Shown: positions 38,825 to 48,497 of the stretch, piece after piece | Layout: each line of letters opens with the position of its first letter | How positions within the stretch are numbered: the stretch's first letter is position 1 | DNA from: Acidocella sp. KAb 2-4 | GTDB taxonomy: Bacteria > Pseudomonadota > Alphaproteobacteria > Acetobacterales > Acetobacteraceae | Assembly (NCBI RefSeq): GCF_020567705.1 | Contig: NZ_JAJDJU010000014.1 | Location: 22,619 to 86,618 of the forward strand | Direction: 5' to 3' | DNA length: 64,000 bases | Translations under genes and position numbers: made by a program | Notes under the pieces: generated by a model | Seen by the model: only the letters and a program-made list of their open reading frames with translations | Databases searched by the model: none | Told to the model about the DNA's origin: nothing

Positions 38825-38879
38825 AATGGCCTCGGTCGTGTCGAGATTGTGTATAATTTCAAGCAGCTTTCTGAGTCGT

Positions 38880-41393
38880 CTAACTGGCGATTGCAATTTT
38901 GACGTCGGGCTCAGGCGCAACAATCCGAACCGCGCGTCCGTTCGGCTTCCAGCGGCGCAACAGCAGCGCGTTGGAGACGACGCTGACGCTGGAGAAGGCC
39001 ATGGCAGCGCCGGCGATCACCGGGCTGAGATAGCCGAGGGCGGCAAGTGGAATTCCCACTACGTTGTAAAAGAAGGCCCAAAATAGACCCTGACGGATCT
39101 TGGAAAAAGTGCGGCGGCTGATGTCGATTGCGTCCGCGACAAGTGCTGGGTCGCCGCGCATCAAGGTCATTCCAGCGGTATGTATCGCAACGTCTGAGCC
39201 GGTGCCCATGGCGATACCAAGATCTGCTTGCGCAAGCGCCGGTGCATCGTTCACGCCGTCGCCCACCATGGCGACGATACGCCCCACCTTCTGCAGGGCA
39301 TGGACAGCTTCGGCTTTGTGCTCGGGCAGGATTTCTGCCTGCACGTCGTCGATGCCGAGTGAATGAGCTGCGACTCGCGCGCTTCCCGGATTATCGCCAG
39401 TCAGCATCGCGACGCGCAGCCCCCGGGCATGCAGGGCGGCAACCGCTTGCCGCGCCGTGGATTTCAACGCATCGCCGAAGCCGATCAGGCCAATGACGCG
39501 CGGATCGGGACCTGTCTCGATCAGCCAAGACACGGTGCGTCCTTCCTCCTGGAGTGCGGTGGCACGGGCCTCCAACACGGTCGAATCGAGACCGTTTTCC
39601 TCGATCACGCGGCGCGAACCGAGCACCAGTTCATGTCCATCGACGGTTGCTTTCATGCCGCGCCCCGGCAGCGTCCGTACATCCGTTGAATGTGGTGGCC
39701 GGATACCATCGGCTTTTGCCCGCTCGCGTACGGCCTTGGCGAGCGGGTGCTCGCTTGCTTGCTGTACCCCGACCGCGAGACGCAGCAGTTCCGCGACTTG
39801 GGCACCGTCCACCGCTTCGAGTGCGATAATCGAGGGATTGCCTTCGGTGAGCGTGCCAGTCTTGTCGAAGGCTACGGTGTCTATCCGGTGGGCGATCTCC
39901 AGGGTCTCTGCGTCCTTGATCAGGATGCCATATTTTGCTGCGACGCCGGTTCCCGCCATGACAGCGGTCGGCGTGGCGAGGCCGAGCGAGCACGGACAGG
40001 CGATGACCAGCACCGAAACAGCAGCCAGGATCGCGTGCTCGACTTGTCCGGTCGTAAGCCACCAGGCCAAAAAGGTCACCGCGGCGATACCGAGCACCAC
40101 GGGCACGAACACCGCGGCGACCCTATCGACCAGCTTCTGCATCGGTGCTTTCGTCGCCTGGGCATTCTCGACCAAACGCACGATGCGCGCGAGCGCCGAT
40201 TCCGCGCCGACCGCGCTGGTTTCGACAAGGAGCAATCCTTCTCCATTGATGGCACCGCCGATCACCTTGTCACCCGGCGACTTCAGCACCGGCAGGCTCT
40301 CACCGGTCAACATGGATTCGTCAGCAGCGCTTTCGCCTTCTTGGATTACGCCGTCTACTGGGATGCGCTCGCCAGGCCTGATGACCACGATATCACCCAC
40401 CGTCACCTGATTGACCGCGACTTCGCGTTCCGTGCCGTCGGTTTCGCGCAGGCGCGCCCGCTCCGGGCGCAGTGCCGTGAGCGCGCGCAATGCCTCTCCG
40501 GTCTGGCGCTTACCACGCGCCTCCAGCCATTTGCCGAACAGCATCAGGGTGATCACGATTGTCGAGGAATCGAAGTAGAGCGCTGCGGGTGTTGTTCCCG
40601 TCGCCCAAGCGCGGATGAGTAGCCAGAGGCTGAGCCCATAGGCAGCGGAGGTGCCCAGGGCGACAAGCAGGTCCATGTTGCCAGTGCCTGCCCGCAGCGC
40701 TTTCCAGCCGGCACGGTAGAAGCGCCCGCCGAGCCAGAATTGCACCGGCGTGGCGAGGGCGAGCTCCACCCAGCCGGGCAACTCAAACGGGCTGCCGGTA
40801 AGACGCAGGATCATAATTATAAATAACGGTGCGGTGAGCAGGGCGGCGATACGGACATGAATCAGCGCTGCACGAGATTCATGCTTTTTTCTGTCGTCTT
40901 CCGAAACGCCCCGTCCGGTGAGGCGTGCTCCGTACCCGGCATGCTCCACCGCGGCGATTAGTGCCGTTTCGTCAACGCCGATTCCGCTGACACGCGCCAT
41001 TTCGTTAGCCAGATTCACACTAGCCGATGTGACGCCTGAAACTTTGTGTAACGCGCGTTCCACCCGCGCGACACAGGAGGCGCAAGTCATGCCGTCGATC
41101 GCCAGTTCGATATCGTGGCTTGCCACACCGTACCCAGCCTTTTCAACGGCAGTCACCACGGCGCCAATATTGGCCTCGGCACTCGCGAATGTGACCTGCA
41201 CATGCTCGGAACTCAGGTTGACTGATACCGCAGCGACGCCGGGCACATGCTGAATCGCCCCTTCGACCCGCGAAACACACGACGCGCAAGTCATGCCCTC
41301 AATAGAGAGTTCAATCCGGCTTGAATTACCTCCCTGCGGGACTTTGGTGGTTGCCCCCGCGACCATACTTGCGGTGTTCATCACAATCTCCAT
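38880..41393 (-). CDS. copA: Cu(I)-exporting P1B-type ATPase CopA
   Basis: 837 residues. Two N-terminal heavy-metal domains (GMTCASC near residues 33 and 101), the membrane motif [11 protein letters not shown] (Ser in place of the usual Ala after CPC), DKTGTLTEG phosphorylation site, [14 protein letters not shown] and [13 protein letters not shown] and MxxSS motifs in the last helices ([23 protein letters not shown]) mark a copper exporter. Expression is likely from the CueR-type promoter at 41425-41449. Confidence 0.96.
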   Translation of the reverse strand: MEIVMNTASMVAGATTKVPQGGNSSRIELSIEGMTCASCVSRVEGAIQHVPGVAAVSVNLSSEHVQVTFASAEANIGAVVTAVEKAGYGVASHDIELAIDGMTCASCVARVERALHKVSGVTSASVNLANEMARVSGIGVDETALIAAVEHAGYGARLTGRGVSEDDRKKHESRAALIHVRIAALLTAPLFIIMILRLTGSPFELPGWVELALATPVQFWLGGRFYRAGWKALRAGTGNMDLLVALGTSAAYGLSLWLLIRAWATGTTPAALYFDSSTIVITLMLFGKWLEARGKRQTGEALRALTALRPERARLRETDGTEREVAVNQVTVGDIVVIRPGERIPVDGVIQEGESAADESMLTGESLPVLKSPGDKVIGGAINGEGLLLVETSAVGAESALARIVRLVENAQATKAPMQKLVDRVAAVFVPVVLGIAAVTFLAWWLTTGQVEHAILAAVSVLVIACPCSLGLATPTAVMAGTGVAAKYGILIKDAETLEIAHRIDTVAFDKTGTLTEGNPSIIALEAVDGAQVAELLRLAVGVQQASEHPLAKAVRERAKADGIRPPHSTDVRTLPGRGMKATVDGHELVLGSRRVIEENGLDSTVLEARATALQEEGRTVSWLIETGPDPRVIGLIGFGDALKSTARQAVAALHARGLRVAMLTGDNPGSARVAAHSLGIDDVQAEILPEHKAEAVHALQKVGRIVAMVGDGVNDAPALAQADLGIAMGTGSDVAIHTAGMTLMRGDPALVADAIDISRRTFSKIRQGLFWAFFYNVVGIPLAALGYLSPVIAGAAMAFSSVSVVSNALLLRRWKPNGRAVRIVAPEPDVKIAIAS

Positions 41394-41418
41394 TGTCGGA
41401 CCCCTTACCGATCATGCT

Positions 41419-41449
41419 CATCTGGTGATTACCACAGTGGGAAGGTCAA
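41419..41449 (-). promoter_or_regulatory. CueR-type promoter of copA
   Basis: On the minus strand TTGACC (-35, complement of 41444-41449) is followed by a 19-base spacer containing TTCCCACTGTGGTAA (complement of 41429-41443) and a weak -10 CAGATG. The long spacer with a central dyad is the hallmark of MerR-activated promoters. Confidence 0.75.
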
Positions 41450-41475
41450 GGGGTTGATTCTGTGCTGGCCGGGTA

Positions 41476-41506
41476 TTGACATTCCCATTGTGGGAAACCC
41501 CATCTT
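41476..41506 (+). promoter_or_regulatory. CueR-type promoter of copZ
   Basis: TTGACA (41476-41481), 19-base spacer with the perfect dyad TTCCCATTGTGGGAA (41482-41496), then CATCTT as -10. It faces copZ and mirrors the copA promoter. Confidence 0.8.
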
Positions 41507-41570
41507 AATGGAGATCGGTGTGAATAGCTCATTCCGACAGAAATTATTTCAATTCAGATGGAGACTGGCG

Positions 41571-41771
41571 ATGTTGGAATTCAAAGTTGGCGGTATGACG
41601 TGTGGCCATTGCGTCCGGGCTGTGACTAATGCGGTTCACACAGTTGTTCCAGGTGCGGACGTCGCGGTCGATCTCAATCATGGGGTTGTCAAGATCGATG
41701 GCGACCTGGCGACGATCCCGACCGAGGCCGTGATTAAGGCCATTGAGGATGAAGGTTACAAAATTCATTGA
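41571..41771 (+). CDS. copZ: CopZ-like copper chaperone (HMA domain)
   Basis: 66 residues from the ATG at 41571: MLEFKVGGMTCGHCVRAV with the MxCxxC site and the closing VIKAIEDEGYKI. It shuttles Cu(I) to CopA. Its stop overlaps a TTG of the following oxidase frame. Confidence 0.93.
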   Translation: MLEFKVGGMTCGHCVRAVTNAVHTVVPGADVAVDLNHGVVKIDGDLATIPTEAVIKAIEDEGYKIH

Positions 41772-41836
41772 CTGCCCCGAACGCGGGATCGGCTGACCCT
41801 TTCAGGCAGCTGCTGAACAAGAAAAAGGATAAGAAG

Positions 41837-43354
41837 ATGACGATGGTTTCCCGCCGTGGCCTTATGGCCGGTGGCCTGTCACTGAGTGCGATGACCGCGG
41901 TTGGTGCCCATGCCGCTACGGCCATCGAGTCCAAGCGCCGACTGATCGCGGACACACGCAGCCTGGAGGTGAACGGTCGCGCGGCGAAGGTGTTTCGTTT
42001 ATCCGATGAGGCTGGGCGCCCTGGCCTTACTTTGGCGCCAGGCGAGCGGTTCCAGGTCGAGCTCGCTAATCAGACCGCCGATAACACGATCATCCATTGG
42101 CACGGTCAGCTCCCGCCATGGACCCAGGACGGCTTCCCCTGGCCACAGACTCCACCAATCGCTCCGGCGGCTACACGCACTTATGACTACGCGCCGATCC
42201 CAGGAACTTACTGGATGCATTCACATCAGGGCCTGCAGGAGCAGAGCCTGATGACGGCGCCGCTGATCGTGCGCGATGCGATCGAACTCCGCGAGGATCG
42301 CCAGGAGATCGTGCTCATGCTGCATGATTTCAGCTTCAGGAGTCCTGACGCGCTGTTGGCCAGCCTGACTGGCCAAACGCCTTCCCAAATTCGCGCGTTG
42401 GCCACTACGAGCGAAAACGTCTCCGCATCTTCACCACCACAGGTATCGGGCGAAAATGCGATGGGCATGATGCAAGGCATGCAGGGTATGGGTACCATGT
42501 CGAAGAAAAACGTTATGGGATCCATGGGCGGCATGAAGATGGACCTGAACGACATCGACTATGATGCTTTTCTGGCGAATGATCGCACCTTGAGCGATCC
42601 CGAGATTGTTCAGGTGGAACGTTCGGGGCGGGTCCGTCTCAGAATCATCAATGGGGCCTCATCTAGCCAGTTCTGGGTCGATTTAGGCGCGTTGGCCGGT
42701 CATGTGGTGGCGGTTGACGGCCACCCGGTGTACCCGGTGGCGGGCCGGCGCTTTCCTCTGGCAATCGCGCAGCGGCTCGATATCCTGGTTGACCTGCCAG
42801 GTGCTGGCGCGTTCCCGATCCTGGCGCGGCTGGAGGGTACACGGAGATGCACCGGTATTGTGCTGACAACACCTGGGGCATCGGCTCCCCGCATCGACGA
42901 AACCGGGCTCGACAGGATGCAACCAATCGACAATTCTATGGAGACGCGGTTGGTCGCACGCGCGCCGCTCGCGCCCCGCCAGCCCGATCTTGTACACCGG
43001 ATGGTCCTCGCGGGCGGTATGAAACCCTATTCCTGGTCACTGAACGGGGAATACTGGCCACATATCACACCGCTGGTGCTCCAGATGGGCCAGCGTGTGG
43101 AAATCGAGATGGTCAACAATTCGATGATGGCGCACCCGATGCACCTTCACGGCCACGCGTTTCAGGTCATCGCGGTGAACGGTCAGCCGATCAGGGGCGC
43201 CAAGCGAGACACCGTGCTAGTTACGCCGATGGGCAGCGTGCGGATCGCCTTCGATGCTAACAACCCTGGGCGTTGGCCGCTCCATTGCCATAATCTCTAC
43301 CACATGATGACGGGTATGATAACCGAGGTCCGCTATGACAGCATCAAGGTTTAG
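41837..43354 (+). CDS. Multicopper oxidase, PcoA/CopA type
   Basis: 505 residues from the ATG at 41837 (another ATG at 41843). Twin-arginine leader SRRGLMAGGLSLSAMTAVGAHA. Copper sites: IIHWHGQLPPWTQDG, YWMHSHQGLQEQSL, HPMHLHGHAFQV and HCHNLYHMMTGM, the pattern of the CopA/PcoA subgroup. Met-rich stretch GMMQGMQGMGTM and MGGMKMD at about 211-240. Periplasmic Cu(I) oxidation is the expected role. It is a second, distinct oxidase in the island. Confidence 0.93.
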   Translation: MTMVSRRGLMAGGLSLSAMTAVGAHAATAIESKRRLIADTRSLEVNGRAAKVFRLSDEAGRPGLTLAPGERFQVELANQTADNTIIHWHGQLPPWTQDGFPWPQTPPIAPAATRTYDYAPIPGTYWMHSHQGLQEQSLMTAPLIVRDAIELREDRQEIVLMLHDFSFRSPDALLASLTGQTPSQIRALATTSENVSASSPPQVSGENAMGMMQGMQGMGTMSKKNVMGSMGGMKMDLNDIDYDAFLANDRTLSDPEIVQVERSGRVRLRIINGASSSQFWVDLGALAGHVVAVDGHPVYPVAGRRFPLAIAQRLDILVDLPGAGAFPILARLEGTRRCTGIVLTTPGASAPRIDETGLDRMQPIDNSMETRLVARAPLAPRQPDLVHRMVLAGGMKPYSWSLNGEYWPHITPLVLQMGQRVEIEMVNNSMMAHPMHLHGHAFQVIAVNGQPIRGAKRDTVLVTPMGSVRIAFDANNPGRWPLHCHNLYHMMTGMITEVRYDSIKV

Positions 43355-43366
43355 GAACGGGCTGAT

Positions 43367-43740
43367 ATGCCGGCAATCATCAATACCTCTGCGATTTGGT
43401 GCCTGCGTTGCCGCGAGAAAGATGCCGCTACTCAGCCGGACCTACGCCAAGAATGGCAAGGAAGATTTCGTACGATCTGGTCGGCGTCGACCTCGCCGAT
43501 CTGGCATCGCAGGTTCAGGCGTTTCTGGAGCAACAGCCGGTCAGCTACCCGATATGGACGGATCCGGGAGGCAGAGGAAAATCACGGTTGACCACGCTTT
43601 TCGAAAAAACCGGCGACTTCGCGGTGCCGCCGACGATCTTCGTTGGCCGCAGGGGCATCATCAAGGCAATGTATGTAGGGAAGCTCACGGCGACGACCCC
43701 TGCTGTAACCTCCAGAAAATCCAGGGTACATAACAGCTAA
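43367..43740 (+). pseudogene. Remnant of a TlpA/redoxin-type gene
   Basis: One frame gives MPAIINTSAIWCLRCREKDAAT with a WCxxC site. A second frame continues VGVDLADLASQVQAFLEQQPVSYPIWTD and VPPTIFVGRRGIIK to about 43680. Joined, they match the core of a TlpA-like redoxin, but the N-terminal leader is absent and a frameshift is needed near 43450-43470. The following residues up to the stop look random. Confidence 0.65.
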
Positions 43741-43810
43741 TGGTCCTATCCCGCGGCGGCACTTGACGAACCAGCCGCCGCCAAACCCGAACAATGGAGT
43801 TAACCGTCAC

Positions 43811-44596
43811 ATGAGTTTTTTTGCCCGTCTGAAAACAATCGTTGCTGCCAAGGGCGACGCCGCGCTGGACCGAGCCGAAGTGCCGGCCGAAATGTTCAAT
43901 CATGCCTATAATCAGATGAACGACACCCTGACCAATCTAAAGCGGGCGATCGTCGAGGTCGTGACTGCACGCAAACAGATCGAACAGCAGATCGACAGAC
44001 TGGACCACCAGAACGCCACCATTGAGGGTCAAGCAAAGCAGGCGCTGACGATGGGCGACGAGACACTTGCACAGCAAGCCCTGGCGCGACGCGTGCCCTT
44101 GCTGGAGCAGCGCAAATCGCTGGAGAGCCAGCGGCAGCAGATGCTGAACAAGCAATCCGACCTCGAAGCGTCCAGTCACCGCCTTGCTGCAAAGATTGCC
44201 GCCTTCCGGATAGAAAAGGAGACCTTGGCGGCAACCGCAACAGCCGCCACCGCGCAGGTTGTCGCCGCGTCATCGGTGGCTGGCATCACGGAGGAAATGG
44301 GTTCAGTCAATGCCGCAATGGACCGCGCCCGGATGAAAATTTCGCAGCAATCTGCACGGGCCGATGCGCTCAGTGAAGTTGCCTGCCATCTCGATTTCGA
44401 TACCGGCCTTCCGATTGACCCAGTCCAGTTGCAGCTCAACCAGGCAACCGCGAACGCTGATGTCGCCAGCGATCTAGAGCGGCTAAAGGCGCAGATGGGT
44501 TTGGCTCCCTCCAAACCAACCTCACTGCCCAGCCCTGCCCAGCCCAGCCCGCAGATCGACGGGATAATCGAACATCAGCAGGAGAACTCGAAATGA
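43811..44596 (+). CDS. PspA/IM30-family membrane-stress protein
   Basis: 261 residues from the ATG at 43811: MSFFARLKTIVAAKGDAALD then long helices with PspA pattern (AVVEVVTARKQIEQQI, QALARRVPLLEQRKSLE). Such ESCRT-III-like proteins coat and repair the inner membrane. The C-terminus is Pro/Ser-rich. It overlaps the next gene by ATGA. Its place in a copper island suggests a role in metal-caused envelope damage. Confidence 0.85.
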   Translation: MSFFARLKTIVAAKGDAALDRAEVPAEMFNHAYNQMNDTLTNLKRAIVEVVTARKQIEQQIDRLDHQNATIEGQAKQALTMGDETLAQQALARRVPLLEQRKSLESQRQQMLNKQSDLEASSHRLAAKIAAFRIEKETLAATATAATAQVVAASSVAGITEEMGSVNAAMDRARMKISQQSARADALSEVACHLDFDTGLPIDPVQLQLNQATANADVASDLERLKAQMGLAPSKPTSLPSPAQPSPQIDGIIEHQQENSK

Positions 44597-44877
44597 TCAT
44601 CCGCTCGTTTGGTCACGGGCAGTGTGAACTGCCCGAAATGCATGCCAGTGCCCTGGAGATGCTGGATCGCCGACTTCTGAATGCCCTCACTACCGACGAC
44701 AGATCGGGTTACGACCAAGCATTGATTGAACTACACGATCTGCTCGATCGCAATGCCACGCCGGTGCCGGACGACTATCTTGGCACCTCTGACGTCATCG
44801 TGCCTGAACGCGGCACTGATTTTGCGGAAGCCGTGGCACTCGTGCTGCATGGCGATATCGTGCAAGTCAGCACCTGA
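44593..44877 (+). CDS. PspA-associated protein (PspAA)
   Basis: 94 residues: MIIRSFGHGQCELPEMHASALEMLDRRLLNAL, the usual start of the PspAA domain, with VAL..GDIVQVS near the end. It is coupled to pspA by ATGA overlap. PspAA proteins are known as frequent partners of PspA in bacteria and archaea; the biochemical role is not established. Confidence 0.8.
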   Translation: MIIRSFGHGQCELPEMHASALEMLDRRLLNALTTDDRSGYDQALIELHDLLDRNATPVPDDYLGTSDVIVPERGTDFAEAVALVLHGDIVQVST

Positions 44878-44953
44878 CCAAAACCAACTCCGCGGCTCCA
44901 AGGAGTTCCATACGATTTTGGCAGTACGGCCGGTAAAGCCTGAAAGATATACC

Positions 44954-46213
44954 ATGAGCAACCAGACTACCGACAACCACATGCATCCAGGCTTCTTCGC
45001 ACGAATGCGCGCCTTCATCCGAGGGGAAATTTCCGCCGAGACAATCGAATCTTACCGCACCGCTGGCGGTGTAGCCTACAGCTTCTTCATCGAGGCCGAA
45101 AAGAAGCGCGCCGACCTAGCTGATGGTGGTACGTCGCCATGGACGATGAGCGCAGGTGACCGGGCCTATTTCACTGCCGTCTGGATCGGCTTCTCGCTTC
45201 AGACCCTGGGCGATGCTTTCATCAAGGCGGATTATGACCTTGATCCCGAGACAGTCGGCTTCGTGCCGCGGATCACCGCCGAGCAGGTGGATCTGTTCTA
45301 TTCGCACGTCGCAGACTTCCTGGCCTTCGCAGCTGCGGCTGCTGACAACAAGGATTATGTGCTGCCGGGACATCTACCGTTCGATCTGCCCGAATTCGTC
45401 GAGGCTGACCCGTGCCCGTTGGCGCATCTGGTCGCCATGTTGGCCGCAGGCCGGGTGATGGTCGAACACGCCGGCATTGCTGTCTCCGACGCGCTGCGCG
45501 CCACAAAGGACCGGCCGGCCGAATCTGCTGCTTTGCGCAGTCGGATAGCTGCCCTGCAATCGACCCATGACTCGGCACAGGCACTGCATCGTGATGGTTT
45601 CGTACCGACCCCGGAAATGCATATGCGGATCGAATCCCAGATCAAGTCGGTAATCCAGGAGGCGTTCCTGATAGGCCAGTTGGTCGTCCAACCCAACCTG
45701 TTGTCGGGCACCGCCTACAACCATCATACGGTGCCACAAGCATCTTCAGGCAACCCTTTTGACAATATTTTCACGCATGGAAAACGGCTGCCGCGACCGG
45801 GCAAACCGGGGTTCGACCTGTTCTGTCTGACCTCACCCAGTCACATCTCTCAGTTCAGGCGCGACCCGAAGGCTGGGCCTGCAATGGAATTTCTTTGGAC
45901 GCATGACCCAAACCCGGACGAAACGCTCACCATCCAGGAGTCAATCTTGGCAGCTGCTAATCGCGGCGACATCAGCGACCGACAGAATGGCAAGACGGCG
46001 TGTTATAGCTGCTGCCCTTGGGCGGCGATCTATCTGGTGGTCCGGCCTGTGACTCTGGCCGGCCACCTTATGCGACCCGGTCAGGAATTTGTGTTCGACG
46101 TGTCGGCCGAAGAAACGGAGAGAGGGGGACCATTCAGGCGCGAACTTCTGATCGGCCGGTTCTCATCAACCACGAAGACCGATTATTGCACCGGCGGTGA
46201 AGATGACGATTGA
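44954..46213 (+). CDS. Hypothetical protein linked to PspA/PspAA
   Basis: 419 residues from the ATG at 44954. No family recognised. Mostly soluble; parts: helical N-terminus (GFFARMRAFIRGEISAETIESYRTAGGVAYSFFIEAEKKRADL), a central alanine-rich helical segment, and a C-terminal part with ACYSCCPWAAIYLVVRP near 345-360 and an acidic tail GGEDDD. The frame is open 228 bases upstream, overlapping PspAA. A decayed second copy of its N-terminus follows. Likely part of the PspA unit; function unknown. Confidence 0.65.
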   Translation: MSNQTTDNHMHPGFFARMRAFIRGEISAETIESYRTAGGVAYSFFIEAEKKRADLADGGTSPWTMSAGDRAYFTAVWIGFSLQTLGDAFIKADYDLDPETVGFVPRITAEQVDLFYSHVADFLAFAAAAADNKDYVLPGHLPFDLPEFVEADPCPLAHLVAMLAAGRVMVEHAGIAVSDALRATKDRPAESAALRSRIAALQSTHDSAQALHRDGFVPTPEMHMRIESQIKSVIQEAFLIGQLVVQPNLLSGTAYNHHTVPQASSGNPFDNIFTHGKRLPRPGKPGFDLFCLTSPSHISQFRRDPKAGPAMEFLWTHDPNPDETLTIQESILAAANRGDISDRQNGKTACYSCCPWAAIYLVVRPVTLAGHLMRPGQEFVFDVSAEETERGGPFRRELLIGRFSSTTKTDYCTGGEDDD

Positions 46214-46380
46214 GGCTCCGACTGCCATCGATACCGCTTCCACCGAGACGACCGAATCTTATCGTGCCGCCGCCGGTGGGGGCCCATTGCCTCTTTATCG
46301 AGGTCGAATATCGCCGAGGCGATTACAAGTCAGCCATGTCTGACTATGGACGATCTGTTGTGGCAGCCACAGTCCGGTGG
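46203..46380 (+). pseudogene. Decayed partial duplicate of the 44954 gene
   Basis: An ATG at 46203 overlaps the preceding stop. It encodes ..TETTESYRAAAGG, then after a frameshift LFIEVEYRRGDYKSAMSDYGRS, parallel to AETIESYRTAGG..FFIEAEKKRADLAD of the intact gene. Homology fades by about 46380. The rest to 46520 shows nothing. Confidence 0.65.
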
Positions 46381-46520
46381 TGAACTGAATTTAGGAAAGT
46401 GTCATGATCGCGCATGACAAATAGAATCGGCAGACACCGAAAGACTTCGGATTAGATCGCCAAAATTGCGTCGTAGGTCTAAAAAGCATCGCTACATCAA
46501 AACTTGTCGGGGAATTAGTC

Positions 46521-47369
46521 ATGAAGTCTGTTCTACGTGCTGCGATCATGTTCAGTTTTGCCGTTGCCATTTATGCTCCCGCCTTTGCAGCGACCGGAAC
46601 GGCGGATGATCCGGCCCTCGCTGCCGTAATTGCTGGACCGCAGCGTACGCCTACTTTTGAAGCACGCGATAAATATCGCCACCCCCTACAAACCCTGGAT
46701 TTTTTTGGAATTCGGCCCGACATGACGGTGGTTGAAGTATTGCCGGGTGCCGGCTGGTTTACCGAAATTTTGGCGCCCTACCTAAAAGACCATGGCCAAC
46801 TTATTGAAGCCGCCGAGCCACTCTCCAGTGCAAATCCCTACGCCCGTAAAATGGCCATGATGTTTCAAAAGAAACTTTCATCTGATCCACAAGTTTATAA
46901 AAACGTCCTTGTCATGCCCTTCGATCCGCCCAATTATATGCCGCTTGGCGCGCCAGACTCAGTCGATATGGTTCTAACTTTTGATAATCTCCACGACCTT
47001 GTCTATTTAAATACTCACAGGGAAGTGTCAGATTTGGAGATGCAAGCTTTTCTGAGGTCAGCCTACCAGACCTTGAAACCTGGCGGCGTTTTGGGAATTG
47101 TTGAGCACCGGGCCAAACCCGGCAGCGATGTGTCGGACACAATCGCCGCAGGGCGGATACCGGAAGCATATATGATCCTACAGGCCAAAAAAGCTGGTTT
47201 TCAACTCGCGGCTACTTCCGAGATAAATGCCAATCCTAAGGACGACAGCACCTACCCAGTATGGTTTTTACCCCCGACCTTGGAACAGGGCGAAAAAGAC
47301 CGAACAAAATACTTGGCTATCGGAGAGAGCGACGCAATGACTTTGCGCTTTGTAAAGCCCAACCTTTAG
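46521..47369 (+). CDS. Predicted exported methyltransferase (COG4798-like)
   Basis: 282 residues with a signal peptide (AIMFSFAVAIYAPAFAATG), then RDKYRHPLQTLDFFGIRPDMTVVEVLPGAGWFTEILAPYL, a methyltransferase motif I variant, and TLKPGGVLGIVEHRA. Such proteins are predicted periplasmic SAM-like folds of unknown substrate. It is followed by the beta-propeller gene after about 50 bases. Confidence 0.8.
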   Translation: MKSVLRAAIMFSFAVAIYAPAFAATGTADDPALAAVIAGPQRTPTFEARDKYRHPLQTLDFFGIRPDMTVVEVLPGAGWFTEILAPYLKDHGQLIEAAEPLSSANPYARKMAMMFQKKLSSDPQVYKNVLVMPFDPPNYMPLGAPDSVDMVLTFDNLHDLVYLNTHREVSDLEMQAFLRSAYQTLKPGGVLGIVEHRAKPGSDVSDTIAAGRIPEAYMILQAKKAGFQLAATSEINANPKDDSTYPVWFLPPTLEQGEKDRTKYLAIGESDAMTLRFVKPNL

Positions 47370-47416
47370 TGGCCGGTTGGGGGCACATAATGAACCGAAA
47401 TTGTGAGAATAAAACA

Positions 47417-48397
47417 ATGAAGTTATCTCGACGCTCCGCCTTAGCTTTACCGCTAATCGGCCTCAGCCGACCCGCATTCGCGTCAAATGTTCGACCGCTT
47501 GCCATGGTTATGAACTCTGCCTCGGCCTCTATTAGCCTGATCGACATGGATACCCACCAGGTTATTTCCACGGTGCCCACCCTTCGTGAGCCGAGCCACT
47601 GGGCGCTTTCGCCGGATCGCTCCAAATTGTATGTTGCGGATGCTAGTGGCAATTCCCTTTTTATCCTGGACCCGATTACAGGGGCGGCGCTTGGACATAA
47701 AGTTACAGCTGATCCGTATCAATTGGGATATACGCCAGATCAGAAATATTTAGTAGTAAATGCTTTACGACTAAATTTCGTTGATATTTACGAAGCTTCG
47801 ACACTCAATCTTGTTAAGCGCTTTGCGCCGGGATCAATGCCGAGCCACTTGAGTTTTTCGCCAGATTCTAAATGGAGTTTTAACTCATGTCAGGGCGGCA
47901 ATATTCTAGCGTCCTTCGATCTCGATAGCATGACGACAAGATGGATTGTGAAAGTTGGCCCTACGCCCGCCGGTGTTTTGTGGCATAACAATAAAATCTT
48001 AGTTTGTATCATGGGAAGCGATCATATTGCCGAAGTTGACCCGCTAAATGGGACAGTCTTGCGCCGGATTAAAACGGGGGTTGGCGCACATAACCTCTTT
48101 CTGTCCCCTGATAAAGCAACGATCTATGTGTCTAACCGACTCGGCGGTTCCGTTACGGCGATTGATCCAACCACACTCGCGGTCCGTCGAAATTATGTTC
48201 TGCCGGGTGGCCCGGATGATCTAGGTATAGCGCCGGACGGAAATCTCTGGATCAGCCTGCGCTTTGCTGAGCAGGTGGCGGTGATGAACCCAGAAACCGG
48301 AAAATACTCAGCGATAGACGTAGGGCGTTCTCCGCACGGCATTTTTTTAAATACTCAGATGCAAAAATCTGGGGAGCTTACAGCCGAGGTCTTATGA
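47417..48397 (+). CDS. YVTN-type beta-propeller exported protein
   Basis: 326 residues from the ATG at 47417, just before a twin-arginine-like leader SRRSALALPLIGLSRPAFA; an ATG at 47390 is an alternative. Repeats such as HWALSPDRSKLYVADASGNSLFILDP, YTPDQKYLVVNAL, NLFLSPDKATIYVSNRLGGSVTAIDP recur each 40 residues. Family members act in periplasmic redox or binding roles; specific function unknown. Confidence 0.85.
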   Translation: MKLSRRSALALPLIGLSRPAFASNVRPLAMVMNSASASISLIDMDTHQVISTVPTLREPSHWALSPDRSKLYVADASGNSLFILDPITGAALGHKVTADPYQLGYTPDQKYLVVNALRLNFVDIYEASTLNLVKRFAPGSMPSHLSFSPDSKWSFNSCQGGNILASFDLDSMTTRWIVKVGPTPAGVLWHNNKILVCIMGSDHIAEVDPLNGTVLRRIKTGVGAHNLFLSPDKATIYVSNRLGGSVTAIDPTTLAVRRNYVLPGGPDDLGIAPDGNLWISLRFAEQVAVMNPETGKYSAIDVGRSPHGIFLNTQMQKSGELTAEVL

Positions 48398-48497
48398 CCG
48401 CTTAAGACCGACGCCAAATGTGCCGCCAACTTTTTACTAAGCGACACAGAGTGGCATCGTTAAAAAGACGATTGAGACAAAAAGCTAAACTAATTTG

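Noticed and set aside
44726..44953. Upstream extension of the 419-residue protein
   Set aside because: It overlaps most of PspAA in another frame; the ATG at 44954 gives a coherent N-terminus that also matches the decayed duplicate.
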